DNA of 17,041 nucleotides from JAMCQB01 sp947085305 (GCA_947085305.1 CAMTVV010000024.1:1-17041); one strand, 5' to 3'. Shown: positions 7,607-13,688, numbered from the stretch's first letter. Notes: generated by a model from the sequence alone, not told the origin. A program made the numbers and translations.

Positions 7607-8688
7607 TGAAGCAGTTCGCAGTTCACAGTTCGCAGTTCGCAGTTCGCAGTTCACAGTTCACCGCTAAGAAAATGCTTTTTTTCTTTCTACTTACTACTTT
7701 CTACTTACTACTTTCTACTTTTCTTTATTCCTGTTCCCCGAAAAAGGAGAGCCTTTACAGGAAAACCATGATACTCATGGACACCCTGGTCACCATTCAT
7801 GTGGTTGCCGACTCGGAGAAAACGGCAGACAGGGCAATGACAGGGGCATTTGAAGAGATCGGCAAACTGGATACGCTGCTCAATTTTTTTTCCGACAAGA
7901 GCGAGGTCTCGATGATCAACCGGAACGCAGGCAGCTCAGGCGTCCGGGTTTCCCCGGAAACCTTTGAGGTGATAGAAAAGGCTGTGTACGCATCAGAGAA
8001 GTCAGGCGGCGCATTCGATGCAACTGTTGGTCCGGAAAGCTCTCTGTGGAATTTCGTCACAAAAGTGAAACCCAAGGATAAAGCCATCCGTGAAAAGCTC
8101 GGCCTTGTAAATTATAAGCTGATAGTCCTTGATCAGGAAAAGTCAACTGTAGAGCTCAGGAAAAAGGGTATGATCATGGATCTCGGCGCCATTGCAAAGG
8201 GATACGCTGCCGACCGGGCTGTGGGGGTATTGAAAAGGCATGGAATTAAATCAGGACTTGTGGCTGTGGCAGGAGACATCAGGGCCTTCGGACTGAAACA
8301 GGATGGAAAACCGTGGAGGGTCGGCATACGAAATCCGAGGCAGAAGGGAGAAGATGATGAGATACTGGCTACCATAGAGCTCAGGGATATGGCCATTTCG
8401 AGTTCCGGCGATTATGAGCGGTTTTTTGTCATCGACGGCGAACGGTTTCACCACATCCTCGACCCAAGGACAGGGTATCCTGCCCGCAGTTGTCAAAGTG
8501 TCAGCGTAATGGCACAGGATGGCGCCTCTGCGGATTCCTTTTCCACGGCTGTTTTTGTGCTCGGCCCGGTAAAAGGGATGAACCTTCTGCAGCAGATGGG
8601 CTTTGAAGGCCTGATTGTGGATAAGGAAGGGAAAATACACGTCACCCCCGGAATAAAGGACAAAATTGAATTTAAAAGAAACAGTTAA
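7603..8688 (+). CDS. apbE: FAD:protein FMN transferase, lipoprotein (ApbE family)
   Basis: It transfers FMN from FAD to Thr or Ser of extracytoplasmic redox proteins. Family motifs are clear: SGGAFDATVGP (134-144), MDLGAIAKGYAAD (192-204), VAVAGDIRAFG, AISSSGDYERFF (264-275), HHILDPRTGYPA (283-294) and a C-terminal Mg site resembling the usual ADAxST (here ADSFSTA). A hydrophobic segment (25-40) and lipobox LYSC with Cys44 predict a lipoprotein. ATG 7603 overlaps the uvrA stop. Residues 3-20 are encoded by a 7-bp tandem repeat, and the signal-peptide core by a second one, so ATG 7672 (Met24) is an alternative start. No flavinylation target motif (Ser/Thr-Gly-Ala-Ser/Thr) is seen in the two downstream proteins, so the target lies elsewhere or is not of that type. 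It heads the apbE / NusG-II / Gx module. Confidence 0.95.
   Translation: MMKQFAVHSSQFAVRSSQFTAKKMLFFFLLTTFYLLLSTFLYSCSPKKESLYRKTMILMDTLVTIHVVADSEKTADRAMTGAFEEIGKLDTLLNFFSDKSEVSMINRNAGSSGVRVSPETFEVIEKAVYASEKSGGAFDATVGPESSLWNFVTKVKPKDKAIREKLGLVNYKLIVLDQEKSTVELRKKGMIMDLGAIAKGYAADRAVGVLKRHGIKSGLVAVAGDIRAFGLKQDGKPWRVGIRNPRQKGEDDEILATIELRDMAISSSGDYERFFVIDGERFHHILDPRTGYPARSCQSVSVMAQDGASADSFSTAVFVLGPVKGMNLLQQMGFEGLIVDKEGKIHVTPGIKDKIEFKRNS
7611..7659 (+). repeat. Tandem 7-bp repeat (RCAGTTC x7) at the apbE N-terminus
   Basis: Seven head-to-tail copies of GCAGTTC or ACAGTTC fill 49 bases directly after the apbE start codons and are translated as part of QFAVHSSQFAVRSSQF. Because the unit is not a multiple of three, gain or loss of one copy would shift the frame relative to ATG 7603. 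Confidence 0.93.
7684..7718 (+). repeat. Tandem 7-bp repeat (TTWCTAC x5) encoding the ApbE signal peptide
   Basis: TTTCTAC and TTACTAC alternate for five units (35 bases), followed by the partial unit TTTTC. Read in frame they give the Leu/Thr/Phe/Tyr-rich hydrophobic core just upstream of the lipobox. Only 24 bases separate this tract from the RCAGTTC tract. Confidence 0.9.
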
Positions 8689-9058
8689 CGGAACAACCCT
8701 TGGAGATAGGCTCCTCTTCATACTCCTGCTCTTAGTTTCATTTACAGGCATCATCTTCATAAAGGATGTGCTTCCTCAATCAAGGGATGTGACTATAGAG
8801 GCGGAGGGGAAACTTACCCACAGGTATCCGCTGGACACGGACAGGAGGGTGGAGGTGGGAAGTCCCCGCGGCCGTTTCACGGTCGAGATAAAAGACAGAA
8901 AGGTGAGGGTCACTGAGGCGTCCTGCCCCAATAAGCTCTGCGAGCTCCAGGGCTGGATCAGCAGGGGAGTGATCATCTGCCTGCCTGCGGGAATTACCGT
9001 TACGGTGGGAGGGACCGAGGAACAAAAGGACAGGAAAGTGGATGCAATTACAGGATAA
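8666..9058 (+). CDS. NusG domain II-containing membrane-anchored protein (EetA-like)
   Basis: This 130-residue protein has one N-terminal membrane segment (about 15-35, LLFILLLLVSFTGIIFI) and an extracytoplasmic NusG domain II. The characteristic core ASCPNKLCELQGWISRG, followed by VIICLPAGITVTV, matches the bacterial NusG_II family, including the Cys-x4-Cys pair and a later Cys. The start is TTG 8666 with AAGGAC six bases upstream, overlapping apbE by 23 bases; it overlaps the next gene by 17. The tight apbE / NusG-II / Gx-transporter order suggests one function. From memory, Listeria EetA has this domain and acts with EetB in flavin-based electron export; I transfer that only as a hypothesis. 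It is not a transcription factor NusG, since the NGN and KOW core is absent. Confidence 0.85.
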   Translation: MNLKETVNGTTLGDRLLFILLLLVSFTGIIFIKDVLPQSRDVTIEAEGKLTHRYPLDTDRRVEVGSPRGRFTVEIKDRKVRVTEASCPNKLCELQGWISRGVIICLPAGITVTVGGTEEQKDRKVDAITG

Positions 9059-9569
9059 GCGCCGCATTGCCATGCTTTCAGCGTATGCCCTTGCCCTTCA
9101 TGGTTTTGAGAGTCTCATTCCGATGCCCATACCATGGATCAGGGTCGGCCTTGCAAATATCATAACGGTCGCCGCCTTCATTCTCTTCGGGTTCAGGGCG
9201 GCAATGATGGTTACTCTGGTAAGGGTCTTTATTGCTTCTCTGTTTACGGGTTCATTTCTCGGGCCGGGATTCATCCTGAGTTTGGGAGGAGGGGTTTCAG
9301 GCATTCTCGCCATGGGAGCTGTCCTGTATATCCTCCCTGGACTCTTCGGGCCTGTGGGTTTGAGTCTGATAGGCGCGCTCTTCCACAACCTTGCACAGCT
9401 CTTTCTCGCCTACCTCCTCTTCATCCAGAAGATAGAGCCGGTGCTCATCATAACACCGGTACTTATACTGATCGGGACGGTTACCGGCCTGTTGAGCGGC
9501 CTTGTTGCAGAGCTCCTTGTCAAAGGCTTGAAAAAAAGTGAAGTCACCATACAAAATACTCCTCAATGA
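9042..9569 (+). CDS. Gx transporter family membrane protein (Hpre_diP_synt_I; EetB-like)
   Basis: A 175-residue, highly hydrophobic protein with about five to six membrane segments. It has the family hallmarks IPWIRVGLANIITV (30-43), TGSFLGPGFILSLGGGVSG (69-87) and a conserved ALFHNLAQL segment. The Pfam family was named after heptaprenyl diphosphate synthase component I, but that enzymatic role is doubtful; the fold resembles ECF-type S components. ATG 9042 overlaps the NusG-II gene by 17 bases and has GGAAAGTGG just upstream. The stop overlaps the yacG start as ATGA. Pairing with the NusG-II protein and ApbE recalls the EetA/EetB/FmnB set. Substrate and role are not proven; quinone or flavin handling is inference. 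Confidence 0.85.
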   Translation: MQLQDKRRIAMLSAYALALHGFESLIPMPIPWIRVGLANIITVAAFILFGFRAAMMVTLVRVFIASLFTGSFLGPGFILSLGGGVSGILAMGAVLYILPGLFGPVGLSLIGALFHNLAQLFLAYLLFIQKIEPVLIITPVLILIGTVTGLLSGLVAELLVKGLKKSEVTIQNTPQ

Positions 9570-9739
9570 TAATCACCTGTCCACTTTGCAAGAAAACGAC
9601 CACGTGGGAGGAAAATCCCTGGAGACCTTTCTGTTCCGAACGGTGCAAGCTCATGGACCTCGGGAAATGGGCCTCGGATGAATACAGGATTGAAGGAGAA
9701 GAGAAAGAAGGGGCAGAGAATAAAAAAGCAGAGGAATAA
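9566..9739 (+). CDS. yacG: DNA gyrase inhibitor / zinc-binding protein YacG
   Basis: A 57-residue protein that starts at ATG 9566 inside the ATGA overlap with the preceding gene. It has the complete YacG zinc signature: CPLCKK near the N-terminus, then NPWRPFCSERCKLMDLGKWA, giving Cys5, Cys8, Cys23 and Cys27, followed by SDEYRI and a Glu/Lys-rich tail. E. coli YacG binds GyrB and inhibits gyrase in vitro; its role in cells is less clear. The motif match is nearly complete, so the family call is firm. It lies 50 bases upstream of dapB. Confidence 0.95.
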   Translation: MIITCPLCKKTTTWEENPWRPFCSERCKLMDLGKWASDEYRIEGEEKEGAENKKAEE

Positions 9740-9764
9740 ATTCGTGACCCGTTACGCGTTACTG

Positions 9765-9780
9765 GGCGCGGCTTGAAGAG
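9765..9780 (+). repeat. Direct repeat copy 1 flanking dapB
   Basis: GGCGCGGCTTGAAGAG lies just upstream of the dapB ribosome binding site. A copy differing by one deleted T is found at 10618-10632 just after dapB. The bases before it (TTCGTGACCCGTTACGCGTT) also have the look of a short dispersed repeat, and TTCGTGAC recurs near 10663. Confidence 0.5.
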
Positions 9781-9789
9781 GAGGGAATT

Positions 9790-10593
9790 ATGGTAAGAAT
9801 AGCTGTTGCAGGGGCCATGGGAAGAATGGGAAACAGGATCGCAGCCCTTTCGAAGGAATATGAGTCCATAACGCTCACAGGCGCCTTCGAAAGAAAAGGG
9901 CATAAGGATATCGGGAAGGCTATCGGCATTCTTGCAGGTATTGGGGAAACGTGCGTCATCCTTGAGGACAGCGTCGAAAAAGCGATTGACCAGGCTGATG
10001 TGATCATTGACTTCACCCAGACCAGCTCGACCCTCGAGCACCTCAGGACCGCAGCTGCAAAAGGAAAGGCAATGGTAATAGGGACGACAGGCTTCACAAA
10101 GGACCAACTGGGCGAGATAGGGGCGCTTACTGGAAATATCCCCTGTGTGATGGCATCCAATATGAGTCTGGGTGTCAACCTTTTATTGAAGGTCCTGCAG
10201 GACGTGGCCCGGGTTCTTGGCGATGATTATGACATAGAGATCATCGAAGCGCATCACAGGATGAAAAAAGATGCGCCCAGCGGCACTGCCATGAAAATGG
10301 CGCAGGTGATCGCTGAGGCGGTGAACAGGAACCTCGATGACGTGGCAGTCTATGCGCGAAAAGGGATGATCGGGGAAAGGACAAAGAAGGAGATAGGCAT
10401 CCAGACTGTCCGGGCGGGAGATATCGTGGGTGAGCATACGGTACTGTTCGGAGGCCTGGGGGAGAGGATAGAGATTACCCATAAGGCATCCAGCAGGGAT
10501 ACCTTTGCAAGAGGGGCGTTAAAGGCCGCCATGTGGGTCTATAATAAACCATCCGGACTCTACGACATGCAGGACGTCCTTGGTTTGAAGTGA
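9790..10593 (+). CDS. dapB: 4-hydroxy-tetrahydrodipicolinate reductase
   Basis: NAD(P)H-dependent reduction in the diaminopimelate/lysine pathway. The 267 residues match the family length. Visible motifs: N-terminal dinucleotide-binding AVAGAMGRMGNRI (5-17), DFTQTSS (74-80), VIGTTGF (96-102), catalytic EAHHRMKKDAPSGTA (153-167) with His155 and Lys159 as the expected acid and substrate-binding Lys, and the C-terminal GEHTVLFGGLGERIEITHKA. ATG 9790 has a strong GAGGAGGG Shine-Dalgarno. It ends the korA-to-dapB run after a 50-base gap. No obvious rho-independent terminator follows. No other lysine-pathway gene is nearby, so it is probably a housekeeping passenger of the operon. Confidence 0.97.
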   Translation: MVRIAVAGAMGRMGNRIAALSKEYESITLTGAFERKGHKDIGKAIGILAGIGETCVILEDSVEKAIDQADVIIDFTQTSSTLEHLRTAAAKGKAMVIGTTGFTKDQLGEIGALTGNIPCVMASNMSLGVNLLLKVLQDVARVLGDDYDIEIIEAHHRMKKDAPSGTAMKMAQVIAEAVNRNLDDVAVYARKGMIGERTKKEIGIQTVRAGDIVGEHTVLFGGLGERIEITHKASSRDTFARGALKAAMWVYNKPSGLYDMQDVLGLK

Positions 10594-10617
10594 GAGAAAA
10601 GGGATAACAATAAACCC

Positions 10618-10660
10618 GGCGCGGCTGAAGAGATGGAGAGGGCAGGGGTGAGGGGGGCAT
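10618..10660 (+). repeat. Direct repeat copy 2 and G-rich repeat fragment after dapB
   Basis: GGCGCGGCTGAAGAG (10618-10632) repeats the sequence upstream of dapB. It continues into a G-rich stretch (GGAGAGGGCAGGGGTGAGGG) resembling one arm of the palindromic elements inside korA and between sdhA and sdhB. The remaining 100 bases before fumC are AT-rich with no convincing promoter hexamers. Confidence 0.45.
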
Positions 10661-10762
10661 TTTCGTGACAACCGCGAGAAAAAATCTATGGCAATGGCGC
10701 GATGAAATTGATATACTTATTTCAGCGATCAACTCATTCTGCTCGCGCTTGATTTATATAAT

Positions 10763-12169
10763 ATGAACGAATACCGGACAGAAAAGGATTCCATAGGAGA
10801 GGTGAAAGTCCCTGAAACCGCCTACTGGGGGGCCCAGACCCAGAGGGCTCTGGAAAACTTTCCAGTGAGCGGGATAGTCTTCCCCCATGTTTTCATTCGC
10901 TCGATGGGGTATATAAAACTCGCATGCGCGGGCGTGAATGCAGAACTCGGTCTCCTTGACAAGAGGCTTGCGGACGCCATAATCCGTGCATGTGGTGAGA
11001 TCATAGAAGGCAATTTCACTGACCAGTTCCCCCTCGACATATTCCAAACAGGCTCCGGAACCTCCACGAACATGAACGCCAATGAGGTGATCGCCACCCG
11101 GGCTAACGAGATCCTCACGGGTGTAAAGAACACCAGAACACCCGTTCATCCCAATGATCATGTGAATATGGGTCAGTCCTCTAATGACGTGATACCGACC
11201 GCCATCCACGTTTCCGCATACCTCCAGGTGAAAGAACTTTTACTCCCTTCACTCGACCTCCTCTGCGGCACGATAAGGAACGCTCAGGGGAAATATGGCT
11301 CTGCGGTAAAGACAGGCAGAACCCATCTTATGGATGCCATGCCCATAACCCTTGAACAGGAGATGTCGGGATGGGCTGCTCAGATAGAGTATTCCCTCGA
11401 CAGGATCAAGGGCTCTCTGCCGAGACTCGCAGAGCTGGCCATAGGCGGGACCGCAGTCGGCACAGGGGTGAACACTCCGCCTAAATTCGGGGCAAGGGTT
11501 TCTGAAAAACTGTCCGGACTGACAGGGATAGACTTCACCGAGGCAAAGAATCATTTTGAGGCGCAGGCGGCACAGGACGCCGTAGTGGAGCTTTCAGGCC
11601 AGCTCAAGACTTATGCCGCAAGCCTGATGAAAATAGCCAATGACCTGCGCTGGATGAACAGCGGCCCCATGGCAGGACTGTCCGAGATACGGCTCCCTTC
11701 TCTCCAGCCTGGCTCATCCATCATGCCGGGGAAGGTGAATCCCGTGATACCGGAAGCGGTCCGAATGGTATGTGCTCAGGTCATGGGAAACGATGTGGTT
11801 ATCGCATTATCCAATGCAATGGGAGATTTTCAGCTCAACGTGATGCTGCCTGTAATTGCCCACAACATCCTCCAGTCCATAAGCATACTTGCGAACGTTT
11901 CCCGGCTCCTGGCGGATAAGGCGATAGAAGGGTTTGAGGTAGACGGGGAACATATGCTCGAACTTGTCCACAAAAACCCCATCATCGCCACAGTCCTCAA
12001 TCCAATCATAGGCTACGATAAGGCTGCCGAGGTGGTGAAAAAAGCAGTGCAGGAAAAAAAGACCGTAAAACAGGTGGTCGTCGAGATGGGTTATTTGAAC
12101 GAGGAAGAAGCAGATAAGATACTGAACCCCGGATTAATGACCCGTCCGACCATTCAGGATAAAGGATGA
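10763..12169 (+). CDS. fumC: Fumarate hydratase, class II
   Basis: It interconverts fumarate and malate without an iron-sulfur cluster. The 468 residues fit class II fumarases. Motifs: GSGTSTNMNANEVIATRA (97-114), PNDHVNMGQSSND (130-142), GRTHLMDAMPITL with His188, and the family signature GSSIMPGKVNPVIPEA (317-332) with the catalytic Ser319. The Asn-Pro-Val-Ile-Pro variant also occurs in aspartases, but THLMDAMP, GGTAVGTGVNT and the SLMKIANDLRWMNSGP segment read as fumarase, as in actinobacterial and archaeal-type FumC. ATG 10763 matches the family N-terminus (EKDSIGEVKVP) but has no Shine-Dalgarno. It stands alone after a 169-base gap and converges on the sdh/malic enzyme side, so the fumarate steps are encoded nearby on opposite strands. 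Confidence 0.93.
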   Translation: MNEYRTEKDSIGEVKVPETAYWGAQTQRALENFPVSGIVFPHVFIRSMGYIKLACAGVNAELGLLDKRLADAIIRACGEIIEGNFTDQFPLDIFQTGSGTSTNMNANEVIATRANEILTGVKNTRTPVHPNDHVNMGQSSNDVIPTAIHVSAYLQVKELLLPSLDLLCGTIRNAQGKYGSAVKTGRTHLMDAMPITLEQEMSGWAAQIEYSLDRIKGSLPRLAELAIGGTAVGTGVNTPPKFGARVSEKLSGLTGIDFTEAKNHFEAQAAQDAVVELSGQLKTYAASLMKIANDLRWMNSGPMAGLSEIRLPSLQPGSSIMPGKVNPVIPEAVRMVCAQVMGNDVVIALSNAMGDFQLNVMLPVIAHNILQSISILANVSRLLADKAIEGFEVDGEHMLELVHKNPIIATVLNPIIGYDKAAEVVKKAVQEKKTVKQVVVEMGYLNEEEADKILNPGLMTRPTIQDKG

Positions 12170-12185
12170 CAAGCCTTGCTATATC

Positions 12186-12395
12186 TTAAGCTCTGCCCTT
12201 TTTCAGTCTCATATACTGAAGGCCGGCGACAAAGAGTACGAGTCCGAATCCGACAATATCCGTTGCCCAGCCGGGCACTAACGCGAAGACAAGGACGCCT
12301 GCAAAAAGCACATGCATGCTTCTGAAGTACCACGGGTCAATACCCCTGATGGTCAACACATAAATGTGGAAAAGGCTCATGGCATTGTTCCCCAT
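12186..12395 (-). CDS. Small membrane protein, possibly a TRAP permease N-terminal fragment
   Basis: A 69-residue ORF, convergent with fumC (16 bases apart), with two hydrophobic segments (about 27-42 and 45-60) and a basic tail MRLKKGRA. The part SLFHIYVLTIRGIDPWYF, followed by RSMHVLFAGVLVFAL, resembles the N-terminal region of fused 4TM/12TM TRAP transporter permeases, where a similar Arg-x-x-His motif starts a membrane helix. The rest of such a permease (over 500 residues) is absent. It may be a remnant or an independent small protein. The internal ATG at 12378-12380 with GGGG upstream is as likely a start as 12395. Codon use and hydrophobic pattern suggest a real product, but confidence is modest. 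Confidence 0.5.
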   Translation of the reverse strand: MGNNAMSLFHIYVLTIRGIDPWYFRSMHVLFAGVLVFALVPGWATDIVGFGLVLFVAGLQYMRLKKGRA

Positions 12396-12411
12396 TTAAG
12401 ATAACAGGCTG

Positions 12412-12457
12412 TTTAACTTGATAATTCCCTGTAGCTTGCTACAGGGTTTCCTTTTTG
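12412..12457 (+). terminator. Perfect hairpin with T-rich tail (repeat family 2, copy 1)
   Basis: Stem CCCTGTAGC (12427-12435), a TT loop, stem GCTACAGGG (12438-12446), then TTTCCTTTTTG: the form of a rho-independent terminator for plus-strand transcripts coming from fumC. The leader TTTAACTTGATAATT recurs before the hairpin at 12581, so it is also a member of a repeat family and may not be a dedicated terminator. Confidence 0.5.
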
Positions 12458-12459
12458 CT

Positions 12460-12550
12460 GTCATTCTGGCTTGCCCCGATTAGAAAGTCTTTTCTAACGG
12501 GGCTTGTCCAGAATCTTTCCGAAGAAGGATTCCCGACAAGCGGGAATGAC
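12460..12550. repeat. Two-hairpin palindromic element, copy A (with nested palindrome)
   Basis: The ends are GTCATTC and GAATGAC. The left hairpin pairs ATTCTGG (12463-12469) with CCAGAAT (12508-12514). Its CTTGT loop is interrupted by a nested palindrome (CCCCGATTAGAAA, then TTTCTAACGGGG, 12474-12502) bordered by direct repeats GGCTTG. The right hairpin pairs ATTCCCG with CGGGAAT around the loop ACAAG. The spacer is CTTTCCGAAGAAGG. Same plan as 12791-12850. It lies in the 504-base stretch 12396-12899, which has no gene I can support. Confidence 0.85.
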
Positions 12551-12564
12551 GACGATCAGTCTAA

Positions 12565-12611
12565 ATATTTAACTTTGATACCCTGCGGTCTCTGCCGCAG
12601 GGTTCTTCATT
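12565..12611. repeat. Hairpin repeat family 2, copy 2
   Basis: TTTAACTTTGATA, stem CCCTGCGG (12581-12588), loop TCTCTG, stem CCGCAGGG (12595-12602), then TTCTTCATTTG. The same leader and tail flank the hairpin at 12427-12446, while the stem bases differ in a paired way. The two copies sandwich the palindromic element at 12460-12550. Confidence 0.7.
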
Positions 12612-12755
12612 TGATTTATGCTGACATACTGTCACTTACTATTGAGGTCATTAAGAAGGCGATATAATTGTGATTTATGACCGTCTTAGAAATAACCTGC
12701 CTGCTTATTTTATCCATTAAAAAAAATGATAGCCTTATTTGCGGTACCGGGGCAT

Positions 12756-12896
12756 CTATACATAACGTCATAATAATTGCCGAATCATCTGTCATTCCAG
12801 CTTGTCTGGAATCTTTCCCTGAAGAAGGATGCTGGACAAGCCAGCATGACAGAGAGGTTGCCTTATGCGACATAAATTAAGTCGCTATGTATAACT
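12756..12896. repeat. Imperfect inverted repeat flanking copy B
   Basis: CTATACATAACGTCATAAT (12756-12774) and the complement of 12878-12896, reading TTATACATAGCGACTTAAT, match at about 15 of 19 positions. They bracket the palindromic element and reach almost to the sdhB stop. The right arm also forms its own small hairpin (GCGAC, nine bases, GTCGC). The match is weak given the AT content. Confidence 0.35.
12791..12850. repeat. Two-hairpin palindromic element, copy B
   Basis: GTC, stem ATTCCAG, loop CTTGT, stem CTGGAAT, spacer CTTTCCCTGAAGAAGG, stem ATGCTGG, loop ACAAG, stem CCAGCAT, GAC. The two loops are complementary to each other. Compared with copy A, both stems have changed on both sides so that pairing is kept. 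Bases 12612-12790, between the hairpin repeat and this element, are AT-rich and show no gene. Confidence 0.88.
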
Positions 12897-12899
12897 GTC

Positions 12900-13682
12900 C
12901 TATCCCGAAAATGGCTCGGCGGACAGCTCTTTTTTGCCGGCGCCCCTCACCTGTGCCTTTATGAACTCCCTGTTCAGTTTTGCGATGAACTGCACTTTGA
13001 TCCCTTTCGGGCAAGCTGCCTGGCATTCGTAATGGTTGCCGCAGTTGCCGAAGCCTTCCTTCAACATCGCTTCGGTCATCATGCAGACACGCCGCGCAGC
13101 CTCAACCCGCCCTTGTGGAAGCATGGCAAGATGGGTTACCTTTGCTGCGGTGAAGAGCATGGCAGAACCATTGGGGCATGCGGCAACACATGCTCCGCAC
13201 CCGATGCACTCTGATGCGTCCATTGCGGTCTCGGCATCTGCCTTGGGAATGAGGATGGCATTGGCATCAGGAACTCCCCCTGTGTGGACGGAGATATATC
13301 CTCCTGACTGGATGATGCGTTCCAGGGCGCTGCGATCCACTATGAGGTCTTTAATCACAGGAAATGCCCTGGCGCGCCAGGGTTCTATATAGAGTGTGTC
13401 TCCCTCCCTGAAATGCCTCATGTGGAGCTGGCAGACCGTGGTCTTTTCCTGTGGGCCGTGGGGAATCCCGTTAATGACCTGCGAGCACATGCCGCAGATT
13501 CCCTCGCGGCAGTCATGATCAAAGGCTATGGGCTCCTTTCCGTTCCTGATCAGGTCTTCATTCACCGCATCCAGCATCTCAAGAAACGACATATCAGGAC
13601 TTATATCCTTTGCCTCGTACTGCTCCAGCCTCCCCGGTTCATCTTGACCTTTCTGCCGCCAGATATATAAAGTAAGGTTCAT
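12900..13682 (-). CDS. sdhB: Succinate dehydrogenase/fumarate reductase iron-sulfur subunit
   Basis: It carries electrons between the flavoprotein and the membrane quinone site. The 260 residues hold the plant-type [2Fe-2S] motif CREGICGMC (58-66) with Cys84 as fourth ligand. The ferredoxin-like part has CIGCGACVAACP (159-170), then Cys200 and CGNHYECQAACPKG (214-227) for the [4Fe-4S] and [3Fe-4S] clusters. The type resembles the Bacteroides/Wolinella/Bacillus group that pairs with a single cytochrome b subunit. Last gene of the minus-strand order malic enzyme, sdhC, sdhA, sdhB. Its Shine-Dalgarno (GGAGGG, six bases from ATG) is formed by the edge of the repeat at 13689-13773. Direction (succinate oxidation or fumarate reduction) cannot be read from sequence; frdB is an equally valid name. 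Confidence 0.95.
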   Translation of the reverse strand: MNLTLYIWRQKGQDEPGRLEQYEAKDISPDMSFLEMLDAVNEDLIRNGKEPIAFDHDCREGICGMCSQVINGIPHGPQEKTTVCQLHMRHFREGDTLYIEPWRARAFPVIKDLIVDRSALERIIQSGGYISVHTGGVPDANAILIPKADAETAMDASECIGCGACVAACPNGSAMLFTAAKVTHLAMLPQGRVEAARRVCMMTEAMLKEGFGNCGNHYECQAACPKGIKVQFIAKLNREFIKAQVRGAGKKELSAEPFSG

Positions 13683-13688
13683 GGATCA

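Noticed and set aside
7611..7718. Possible CRISPR or origin iterons in the apbE start region
   Set aside because: The units are only 7 bp, directly adjacent and inside a coding region.
8666..9058. Transcription elongation factor NusG
   Set aside because: Only domain II similarity is present, behind a membrane anchor; the NGN and KOW domains are missing.
10757..10762. TATAAT as a -10 promoter box for fumC
   Set aside because: It touches the start codon, so the transcript would begin inside the gene, and no -35 box lies at the right distance.
10763..12169. Aspartate ammonia-lyase instead of fumarase, because of the NPVIPEA signature
   Set aside because: Most other conserved segments read as class II fumarase, and this signature variant is known in fumarases too.
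12455..12880. Two short plus-strand open frames (12455-12667 and 12677-12880)
   Set aside because: Both are made largely of palindromic repeat sequence, have no ribosome binding site and show no recognisable protein pattern.
12396..12899. Possible CRISPR array in the repeat-rich stretch
   Set aside because: The repeats are few, differ in sequence, are palindromic units of unequal length and are not separated by regular spacers; no cas gene is near.
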